Shown: one piece after another, positions 34,990 through 42,177 of the stretch
How the letters are laid out: each line of letters begins with the position of its first letter
How positions within the stretch are numbered: position 1 is the first letter of the stretch
Source: an uncultured Chthonomonas sp.
GTDB taxonomy: Bacteria > Armatimonadota > Chthonomonadetes > Chthonomonadales > Chthonomonadaceae
Reading direction: 5' to 3'
Length of the DNA stretch: 48,505 nt
NCBI GenBank assembly: GCA_903919615.1
Contig: CAIXIX010000281.1
Span: forward strand, 1-48,505
Made by a program: the position numbers and the translations under genes
Notes under the pieces: model-generated
The model's input: only the letters and a program-made list of their open reading frames with translations
Told to the model about the DNA's origin: nothing
Database searches by the model: none

Positions 34990-35661
34990 ATGGTCCTAAC
35001 AAATCCGACCTGTATTTACGTCAGACCGATACAGGAGCAATTTAAGTCGATGGCATTTGAACCGGTTCAGGCAATTGGCGCTTCAGTCAACTTCGCAACA
35101 GAAGATGTTAGCGATGCGGAAGAAACTGCCTGCCTGGATAGAGCTCGTGCCGGTGACTCACCTGCTGTAGATTGGCTCGTAACTCGATATAGGGTTCGTG
35201 CTGTTCGTCTGGCGATGGTGGTTCTAGGGCGGTCTGGAGAGGCGGAGGATGCTGCTCAGGAGGCATTCATTAAGGCGTTTCGTAATCTTCACCTCTTCCG
35301 TGGTGACGGAAGCTTTAAATCCTGGCTATTCCGAATTGTGGTACGCGTGTGTCTGGATAGAACGAGATGCCCCAACTGGAATGCAGAAGTCGAACTCAAC
35401 TTTGACGATGACGACGTTACGGGGATCCCGGCGGTCGATACGAATGCCAATTTGCGGATCGCGGTCAGGTCGCTCCTAGGCGAAATGAAGCCTCAGATGC
35501 GTGCGATACTAATCCTCCGCGAACTTGAGGGCCTCGAGTATGCAGAAATAGCCTCGATACTCGGCATACCGACCGGACGCGTTAAGTGGCGCCTGCACGC
35601 TGCCCGCAAAGATTTTCAAGTGCTCTGGACGAAGATGGAAGAGGAGGTGCGACGTGTTTAG
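34990..35661 (+). CDS. ECF-type RNA polymerase sigma factor
   Basis: Extracytoplasmic-function sigma factor of up to 223 residues. Region 2 is seen in AVDWLVTRYRVRAVRLAMVVL and GEAEDAAQEAFIKAFRNLHLFRG (split for length), with SFKSWLFRIVVRVCLDRTR; region 4 in LLGEMKPQMRAILILRELEGL, YAEIASILGIPTGRVKWRLHAARK. The linker is acidic. The start is uncertain: ATG at 34990 has no Shine-Dalgarno sequence, and ATG at 35050 has AGGAG but about 12 bases away; homology only needs the later one. The gene overlaps the next (GTG at 35654), which probably encodes its anti-sigma factor. It is divergent from the BlaI-like gene and shares its operator region, so both operons may respond to the same signal. Targets are unknown. 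Confidence 0.93.
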   Translation: MVLTNPTCIYVRPIQEQFKSMAFEPVQAIGASVNFATEDVSDAEETACLDRARAGDSPAVDWLVTRYRVRAVRLAMVVLGRSGEAEDAAQEAFIKAFRNLHLFRGDGSFKSWLFRIVVRVCLDRTRCPNWNAEVELNFDDDDVTGIPAVDTNANLRIAVRSLLGEMKPQMRAILILRELEGLEYAEIASILGIPTGRVKWRLHAARKDFQVLWTKMEEEVRRV

Positions 35662-36064
35662 AAGGCTTCCTCCGATGGATGAGGACACTCTCTGCAGAGG
35701 GCTGAGACAGCTTAAAGCCCCCGATACCTCTGTTGACTTCAATACCAGCATCACTCGGGCATTGGCGCAATCGCAGCAGCAACAATTATCGCCGAGGAGC
35801 TCGCTTGTTCGCAATATGATTGCGATGTCGGCTTCATTTGCAGCCATGCTGGCGCTGCTTCAGTATGTGTCGGCTGGCAGTGCACATTACAGGGCAGGCG
35901 CGGTTTACCGGCCCTTACCCGGCACCTATCAGATGCTTGAATCGCAGCAGTGGATAGATTCTGGCGGCAATATTGATCTTCCTCCCAGCGCTTGGTCATC
36001 GGGCGTGATTCACATGGGGCAAGAGCGATATGATGCGGACGGTTCGCTCTCTCACGGTGTATAA
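35654..36064 (+). CDS. putative anti-sigma factor, single-span membrane protein
   Basis: Protein of 136 residues starting at a GTG (35654) that overlaps the end of the sigma factor gene; GAGGAGG lies just upstream. The first 50 residues are hydrophilic (MDEDTLCRGLRQLKAPDTSVDF), as expected for a cytoplasmic sigma-binding segment; one membrane helix follows (MIAMSASFAAMLALLQYV), then about 65 residues outside with Tyr, Trp and Pro residues. Size, topology and overlap with an ECF sigma gene are those of an anti-sigma factor. The zinc-binding HxxxCxxC motif of many anti-sigma factors is absent, so this would be a non-zinc type; sequence alone does not prove binding. The next gene begins 10 bases after its stop. 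Confidence 0.65.
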   Translation: MFRRLPPMDEDTLCRGLRQLKAPDTSVDFNTSITRALAQSQQQQLSPRSSLVRNMIAMSASFAAMLALLQYVSAGSAHYRAGAVYRPLPGTYQMLESQQWIDSGGNIDLPPSAWSSGVIHMGQERYDADGSLSHGV

Positions 36065-36074
36065 GGATCAGACA

Positions 36075-37856
36075 ATGAACAGGGACCTATACGTAAACTG
36101 GGGCAAGCTCAAGACGCCGCTTCGTACTCTGCCTGCCATCGCAACCGGGGCAATGCTTGCTGTGTTGATCTGGCCCGCGACGCGTCCCATTGTCGTCAGG
36201 CAGTTCAGGCTTTTGGTCCCGACGCCAAGCGCTATTGCCGCAGTATCCTTTGCGAGTTATGTCGATCAGCAACACTCTCATAGCATCGATTCACAGCTAC
36301 AGGCTGCAGCGTCCTCACACCCAAACAACAGCGGGATACAGATCGCTGCGGCAATTACGGATACACCATCTAATGGCACTCTAGATACGAACGTTAAAAT
36401 TCGACACATGCAGGTGGTCATGAAACAGTTCCCGGATAGTCCGGACGTCTGTGCCGAAATGTTGCGCTTGTATTGTCTTGGCAGGGTGCGCATCTCACGA
36501 AAAGAGTTTGGTGACTTTTTCTTACCGCCTGGTGCTGAGTCCCAGTATAAGAGTTCGGTCCCTCGACCGTCGTTCGAACAGGATTTAAATGACTACATGG
36601 CAGTTTGTAAGAGAGGAGAGAGGCTGGATCCCGACAATGCCGTATTCCCCCTGCTGGAATCGATCGCTCTCTTTGAAGCACGCCGTGATCGCGAAGCTAT
36701 CGATGCCCTGATAAAGTCCAGTAAGTCAACCAGATGGGATGAATACGTTCAAACAGAATATCGTGGGCTATGCGACCTTCACGAAGCAGCATTCGGTACC
36801 ATCAGTCCTGAAACAAGCTCGGGTCTTGCCGCAATGATCCTGCTGCCACATTATGCAGGCATTCGTGCCGCAGCCCGCGGCGCCGTCTATGAAGCTGCCA
36901 TGCTGGAGAAGCAGGGACAAATCGACAAAGGCCTTGAGATACGCTCTGCAGTACTCAAAATAGGCGAATTGATGCGGGTTAATTCCCGCAATGCTATTGG
37001 CAACCTGGTGGGAATCGCCCTTGAGGGGCTCTCGGTGGCGAAACCCGCAGCGCTGGATACGATAGTCATTATCGAAAAGGATTCTATCGCTGGCGCAAAG
37101 ATCACCGGTGAGAAGTTTGCTAAGTTTGAGCAAGCTCACGGCAGAGCCGCAGCGGCGGATGCCTTTGTTACCGAGCTCAAGACCTGCACGAAGACAAAAG
37201 AAATACTGTCACGCGGGCTAAGAGGATCCGTATTTTCCGGATCTGCAATTAACGACGCAGTTATTGCGAACATTGTCAATATGATCCCTCTCTGTTCCGC
37301 GGTCTGGATACTCGGTCTCGCACTCTGTGTAATGGTGTTGGGACGAGCCGTTGCATCCCGAACGGTTTGCGCTATACCGTCTGGCGCACGGAATGCATTG
37401 TTCTCCTTTGTGTGCCTATTCACAATCTGCGCAATGGCTGCCGTTCTGACCTGGTACACATTAAGAACAACTGGGGTATTCGTCACGGTACTTACCATTA
37501 TCGGTAATATGTCAAATGTTATGGACAATCTCACGGAATCGCAAGGCAGCCCGACGAAAGGCTTCAATCTGTCAATTGCACGGCTGTATGTCCCGATCAT
37601 TCTGTCAGTACCCGCCTTCGTTACCTGTGCCTTGATCGGATTTCAGCGCGTCAGGTGGCGTCCCGTAATATCGGGAATTGCCAGCATGGTCCCGTGGATT
37701 ACGGCGCCGGTTGTGGGTCTGCTGCTGATTGTTTACTGCTTAACGCTTCCGTCAACCGCTTCGAAGGAGCGGCTACTCAGTGATGGCCTGGCTCAGACGG
37801 TCGCTCACGAAGGTAGGTATGCGGCGAAACTTATAGGAAAAGAGTGGCCAAATTAG
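36075..37856 (+). CDS. multi-span membrane protein of unknown function with helical-repeat domain
   Basis: Unrecognised protein of 593 residues from the ATG at 36075 (Shine-Dalgarno AAGGA). It has one membrane helix near the N-terminus (TGAMLAVLIWPATRPIVV), then a hydrophilic region of about 370 residues with TPR-like helix pairs (CKRGERLDPDNAVFPLLESI, MLEKQGQIDKGLEIRSAVLK), and a C-terminal membrane part of about five helices (MIPLCSAVWILGLALCVMVL, FSFVCLFTICAMAAVLTWY, VPWITAPVVGLLLIVYCL). It is the third gene of the sigma/anti-sigma operon and likely a regulated target or sensor partner. The final TAG overlaps the stop codon of the convergent deaminase-like gene. An upstream in-frame start at 36030 overlaps the anti-sigma gene and is not preferred. 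Confidence 0.75.
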   Translation: MNRDLYVNWGKLKTPLRTLPAIATGAMLAVLIWPATRPIVVRQFRLLVPTPSAIAAVSFASYVDQQHSHSIDSQLQAAASSHPNNSGIQIAAAITDTPSNGTLDTNVKIRHMQVVMKQFPDSPDVCAEMLRLYCLGRVRISRKEFGDFFLPPGAESQYKSSVPRPSFEQDLNDYMAVCKRGERLDPDNAVFPLLESIALFEARRDREAIDALIKSSKSTRWDEYVQTEYRGLCDLHEAAFGTISPETSSGLAAMILLPHYAGIRAAARGAVYEAAMLEKQGQIDKGLEIRSAVLKIGELMRVNSRNAIGNLVGIALEGLSVAKPAALDTIVIIEKDSIAGAKITGEKFAKFEQAHGRAAAADAFVTELKTCTKTKEILSRGLRGSVFSGSAINDAVIANIVNMIPLCSAVWILGLALCVMVLGRAVASRTVCAIPSGARNALFSFVCLFTICAMAAVLTWYTLRTTGVFVTVLTIIGNMSNVMDNLTESQGSPTKGFNLSIARLYVPIILSVPAFVTCALIGFQRVRWRPVISGIASMVPWITAPVVGLLLIVYCLTLPSTASKERLLSDGLAQTVAHEGRYAAKLIGKEWPN

Positions 37857-38227
37857 TAATGCGTAAGCGGGGATTGTAGTGTGGCAATGGTCCTGGCCCA
37901 GTCCGAAAGGGCTCCAAACGGGTAACGTGTGACATACAGTATTGCTTCATGGCGCTTGCCTGAAATGGGCCTGATCTTGTCTGCGAATTCGAGAGCCAGC
38001 AGATCTGCATGAACCAACAGTCGCCCTTCCGATTTCTCCATCGTGTGCGCGGCTGCGATGATTTCGTTGTTTAGCACAACAACCGCTCCAATGGGCAGTT
38101 CCCCTTTTTCTAACCCGATTCGGGCCAACTTCAACGCTTCTCCCATAAAGCGCTCGTGAATAGCTAGGAAACTGTTCGCTCCGATCTGTTGACTCACCAC
38201 TAGTAACTCAAAAAAAAGAACATTCAA
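37853..38227 (-). pseudogene. cytidine/adenosine-deaminase-like protein lacking the PCxxC half of the zinc site
   Basis: Protein of 124 residues with the front half of a CDA-fold nucleoside deaminase: FMGEALKLARIGLEKGELPIGAVVV and LLVHADLLALEFADK, where H73 is a zinc ligand; HAD replaces the usual HAE, so the proton-shuttle Glu is an Asp. The expected second zinc motif (PCxxC after ILYVT) is missing: the sequence reads ILYVTRYPFGALSDWARTI and ends 16 residues later. The standard family has about 150 residues. This points to a 3' truncation or rewriting at the junction with the convergent membrane-protein gene, whose stop codon overlaps. Probably not an active deaminase; it could also be a divergent, functional protein. 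The start might be the later Met at residue 28. Confidence 0.6.
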
Positions 38228-38368
38228 TATTGTACTGTTTTGGAGAGTTGCCGTAAAGTTGATATTCTATTCATGCCTTTATTGTGGCTCAAATAACTTC
38301 GACCAATAATCGGAATACACCACGACTCTTTGCGGTACTAAAGCCACACCGCCGCTGAAACTTCGGCT

Positions 38369-38384
38369 GATACAGGACTGTATC
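38369..38384. promoter_or_regulatory. operator-like inverted repeat upstream of the GH113/GH5-like operon
   Basis: GATACAG, two bases, CTGTATC: a perfect 7-bp inverted repeat with partial extension by flanking GC pairs. It lies about 130 bases before the start at 38513 in an otherwise featureless gap of 285 bases between divergent genes, a sensible place for a regulator site. No regulator gene is next to it. Confidence 0.45.
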
Positions 38385-38512
38385 GGCAACATGATGAACA
38401 CTACGTCAATCGTTGTTTCAAGTCGTTACCACGGACATCTGGCAGATTGCTAACACGCGGTTGCATACAAATATCAGTCTGTTTCCTGAATGCTTGGTCT
38501 AGGAGAAGCGTT

Positions 38513-41008
38513 ATGCTCAGAACGCTATCGCGGGTTGGTTGTACTGCATTGTATGGCGCAATCCTGTTTATAACTGCTGGTAATGCGTTACTTGCAGATG
38601 AGTCCTCATCTCAGAAGCGCCCTTTCTTCCAGAAAGGTTTTACGTTTGCCTCCTGGACTGCAGACGGCTACCTCACGAAAGGCTCCGATGACGAGCTTGC
38701 CCTGATGGCAGCCGGTGGAATCAAGAGCGTCTCCATCGTTACTCTGTGGCAGCAGGCTGCCAAGACATCGACTGAGATCGCTCCCCTAACTATGTGGACC
38801 CCCACCGATCTTAGCCTGAAACATTTGATTGGCGCGGCGCATCGGCTCGGAATGACGGTGATGCTGAAGCCGCAGATAGATCTGGCCGCCTTCGGCTGGC
38901 GCGGCGAGATCGCCTTCACGTCCGAGGAGGATTGGCACAAGTGGTTCGTCAGCTACCAGACATTTATCGAGCACTATGCGGAATTGGCATCGCGGGAGAA
39001 GGTCGACCTGTTCTGCGTGGGCGTTGAGCTTGATGGAACACGGCATCGAAATGCCGAGTGGCGCTCCGTGATCGCTGCTGTGCGCAAGATTTACAAGGGC
39101 CCTCTCACATGGGCATCTAATTGGGATCGCGAGGTCGATATCACCTGGTGGGATGCCCTCGACTATGCCGGCGTCGACGCCTACTATCCTCTGGCCGACC
39201 GGGCTGGACTTACCGTTCCTGAGTTGAAGGCACGATGGCGCAAGCACCTTAGTCGGATAAGGGATTGGCAGGCGCGAATTAAGAAGCCCATCCTGTTTAC
39301 CGAGATCGGTTTCCGCAGCACAGTCCGGGCAGCAATAGAGCCCTGGGAGTGGGAAAAGCCTGCGGAAGTATCGCTCGAAGAGCAGTCTCGGCTCTACCAG
39401 GCCACATTCGAGACCTTCTGGAACGAGCCCTGGTTCGCCGGAGCCTACTGGTGGCAATGGTTCTCAGTTCCTCCGGCTAATCCCATGCAGGATACTGGCT
39501 TCTCTATTCGCGATAAGCCTGCATGGGATGTTCTCAAAAGGTTTTACGCAATGAGCAAGCCAACTGAGGTCGTCGCGCCTGTTGCGGCAAACACGTCGCC
39601 TTCACAGGTTGTACTGGATATCAAGACGACAGTAACAGATGCCTTTATGGGTTTTGGCGTCCAATGGGATCCCTACGAGTACAAGCCGTCGCCGGAAGCC
39701 TGGAATCTTACCCTGAAGCGGATGGACTTTCTGCGCCCCGCATTCGTGCGGGTGATGACCGGCGCCAATGCATACTGCCTGGGCTTTTCTGCCGAGGGTA
39801 AGCCGGACTATATCTGGGAGCATGGCGATGCGACGGCAACTTCGGCCCTTGGCTCTCTACTCTGGATACTCGACTACGCGCAGCAGAAACAGATCCCGGT
39901 ACTGTTTGGCGAATGGGCGCCGCCAGGCAGAGTCGGCACAGGTGTCAACGGCGCAATTGGCACGCCGGACAATCCAAAATGGGCGCGAATCATTTCCGAT
40001 TTTGTGCAATGGCTTCGCACAAAACGGGGCTACAGCGTTATTCGCATGTACAACATGATGAATGAGCCGAACGGCGATTGGATGTGGCCGGGTGGCAAGG
40101 TCAATTATGAGGCGTGGGCTGCTGGAATCAGGAATCTGCGCAAAACGTTTGACGAGCGCGGTCTGAAAGATCTGCCCATCGTCGGCCCCGATAACGCATG
40201 GGGCTGGGAATGGATCGACCGCGTGTCGAAAGAGATGCCGGAAAACATCGGCGGCTGGGAGATGCACTGGTACGCGAACGACCTTGAGATTGTGGATGGC
40301 CGCATCCAGGAGCTATTATCGGACAAACGCAAGGTGGTTATTGCAAACGATCCGAATGCGGCAGTGAAGCCCTTCTTTATGGGTGAGCTTGGCCTGGTCG
40401 ATGGCAAGACCAGCGGAGACCAGCAGCCCAGAGTCAAAACCTTCTCCTATGGCGTGTTTATGGCAGACCTGGCTGCGCAGATCGCCGGAGCGGGATGGCA
40501 CGGCGCGGTGGCGTGGGATCTGGACGATGCGATGCACTCCGCCGGACAGCACAAAGAGCCGCCTGATGAGAAGACCCTGAAGCTCTGGGGCTTCTGGAAC
40601 ACCCAGGCAAGGGCGATGGGCAACCCGGCGGATGAAAGCATAAGGCCCTGGTTCACGCCGTGGTCACTGCTTACCCGCCTGTTTCCAAAAGGAACTCGCA
40701 TTGTGTCCACCTCGTATCCCGAAGTTACCGGGCTTCGTGTGATGGCATCTGCAAACGGGCACGCCGGCGCTTTCACCGTGATGCTGGTGAACAACTCCGA
40801 CGAAAACCGTACGCTCAACGTAAAGGCGCCTGGCATAGGCACAATAAACCTCTACACCTACCGCTATTTCGATGGCGACCGTCCGACCGATGCCGATGGC
40901 TTCCCGGTACCGACCGGCAAACCCCAACGAGCCGATCTGGAAAAGGGAATAGGAGTGAAAATGACAGGACGTGGAGTTCTGTTCTTAACCTCGCAGTTTG
41001 TTAAATGA
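38513..41008 (+). CDS. secreted double glycosidase: GH113-like and GH5-like domains in one protein
   Basis: Exported protein of 831 residues from the ATG at 38513 (Shine-Dalgarno AGGAG, spacing 7), with a signal peptide (CTALYGAILFITAGNALLA). Residues about 40-365 form a GH113-type barrel (beta-mannanase family): QKGFTFASWTADGY, acid/base Glu in FCVGVELDG (E172), DYAGVDAYYPL, nucleophile in ILFTEIGFRS (E264), YWWQWFS. Residues about 385-740 form a second clan GH-A barrel of GH5 style: acid/base in MMNEPNGDW (E518), nucleophile in FMGELGLVDG (E625), and a C-terminal beta domain (FTVMLVNNSDENRTLNV) follows. Both pairs of catalytic Glu are intact, so both domains may be active, possibly on mannan- or glucan-type polymers. 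First gene of a tight four-gene run on the plus strand. Confidence 0.9.
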   Translation: MLRTLSRVGCTALYGAILFITAGNALLADESSSQKRPFFQKGFTFASWTADGYLTKGSDDELALMAAGGIKSVSIVTLWQQAAKTSTEIAPLTMWTPTDLSLKHLIGAAHRLGMTVMLKPQIDLAAFGWRGEIAFTSEEDWHKWFVSYQTFIEHYAELASREKVDLFCVGVELDGTRHRNAEWRSVIAAVRKIYKGPLTWASNWDREVDITWWDALDYAGVDAYYPLADRAGLTVPELKARWRKHLSRIRDWQARIKKPILFTEIGFRSTVRAAIEPWEWEKPAEVSLEEQSRLYQATFETFWNEPWFAGAYWWQWFSVPPANPMQDTGFSIRDKPAWDVLKRFYAMSKPTEVVAPVAANTSPSQVVLDIKTTVTDAFMGFGVQWDPYEYKPSPEAWNLTLKRMDFLRPAFVRVMTGANAYCLGFSAEGKPDYIWEHGDATATSALGSLLWILDYAQQKQIPVLFGEWAPPGRVGTGVNGAIGTPDNPKWARIISDFVQWLRTKRGYSVIRMYNMMNEPNGDWMWPGGKVNYEAWAAGIRNLRKTFDERGLKDLPIVGPDNAWGWEWIDRVSKEMPENIGGWEMHWYANDLEIVDGRIQELLSDKRKVVIANDPNAAVKPFFMGELGLVDGKTSGDQQPRVKTFSYGVFMADLAAQIAGAGWHGAVAWDLDDAMHSAGQHKEPPDEKTLKLWGFWNTQARAMGNPADESIRPWFTPWSLLTRLFPKGTRIVSTSYPEVTGLRVMASANGHAGAFTVMLVNNSDENRTLNVKAPGIGTINLYTYRYFDGDRPTDADGFPVPTGKPQRADLEKGIGVKMTGRGVLFLTSQFVK

Positions 41009-41029
41009 CAACGGAAGCAAACTACACTG

Positions 41030-42088
41030 GTGATGTACGACCTGAAGACCATTCCTGGCCTGCTGAGCGCAATCCTGCTGTTGATACTTATGTTACATCT
41101 ACGCGCAGTCGCAAGCACAAACGTGTATGCGACCTCGGCGAGGGGGAATCATGATGACGTTATTGTCGGTAAGCATGCCGCTCGCGGCCAAACGGAATTG
41201 GAGTTGTGGAACCCGGTAACTCGTACGATAAGCGCGCAAACGAATGTACCTGAATCGGTTATCGAACTTCACTGCGTTCCAGGGTACCTCGTCGCGGCAA
41301 CTTCGCACGATATCTATGTGGGTCCGGCTACTCTCATCACTCCGCCGTTGCGCGTCTGGCATACGCCGCGCACTATACTGAGGATCGCACCATTTAGGTC
41401 CGGCTGGATGACTCTGGTGGCCGACGACGTCGGCTCACATCCGCTCAAAGGAAGCGTCTACTGGTTCAAGACCGTTCGAACTACGCAGCCTCGCTTGCTT
41501 TCGTTGCGTACCATCTATAACTTCTGGGAGATTCAGTCCGGCGATATGGATGGCGACGGCAGGCCGATCATTGCGCTCTGTACCTGGAGCAAGACCAGCC
41601 TCATTAGGACCTACGCCCGCCGGTTCTTTATCTATGGAATGACAGACAAGGATTCGTACCCCCGATGGCGGGGATCGCGGTTAAGCCGACCCTATCTAAG
41701 CGCTCGTCTGGTAAGATCCACACCCGGGCTAGATTGGAAACTGCTCAGTGTGGAAACGGCGAGCTCGGAGCATGTTTGCCTGATGTTGTACCAGTGGGAT
41801 GACTTTGGGTTCTATGGCCTTGGTCGAAGCCGCGAACTGAAATCGGCGACGTTGGTGCGCAATGATTTCGGCGCATCGTTGGCGATAGTTGCGAATGGGC
41901 CACGTGACGAACTGGTGCGGCCCGAAGTCGTCGGTGGCAAACTGCAGCTTAGCCGCGTCTGTTACCTCACAAAAGGGGATTCTGTCGTCGTTGGCAGATT
42001 TGGATCCAAGGGGCTAACGTGTCTCATTGTTCCGGATACAGGATTGCCTGGTTCTCATATCGAAATCATGCCTTCAGGCATGAAATAG
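41030..42088 (+). CDS. secreted protein of unknown function
   Basis: Unrecognised protein of 352 residues. The N-terminus is a signal peptide (LLSAILLLILMLHLRAVAS). The rest is beta-rich with repeating short strands (VIVGKHAARGQTELELWNP, YLVAATSHDIYVGP, GWMTLVADDVG), and IQSGDMDGDGRPIIALCTW looks like an FG-GAP/VCBS-type calcium-loop repeat (DMDGDG), suggesting a propeller fold. GTG at 41030 and ATG at 41033 are both possible starts; the distance to the glycosidase stop is only 21 bases, so they are cotranscribed. No catalytic motif is visible. Likely a binding or structural partner of the neighbouring exported enzymes, by position only. Confidence 0.65.
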   Translation: MMYDLKTIPGLLSAILLLILMLHLRAVASTNVYATSARGNHDDVIVGKHAARGQTELELWNPVTRTISAQTNVPESVIELHCVPGYLVAATSHDIYVGPATLITPPLRVWHTPRTILRIAPFRSGWMTLVADDVGSHPLKGSVYWFKTVRTTQPRLLSLRTIYNFWEIQSGDMDGDGRPIIALCTWSKTSLIRTYARRFFIYGMTDKDSYPRWRGSRLSRPYLSARLVRSTPGLDWKLLSVETASSEHVCLMLYQWDDFGFYGLGRSRELKSATLVRNDFGASLAIVANGPRDELVRPEVVGGKLQLSRVCYLTKGDSVVVGRFGSKGLTCLIVPDTGLPGSHIEIMPSGMK

Positions 42089-42177
42089 ATCGTGTACACA
42101 ATGCAATACGCAGATTGGGCCACGATCGAGTGTTGGACTGAGACACGGGTCTAGAAAGAGGATTCAGGTCTACCACC

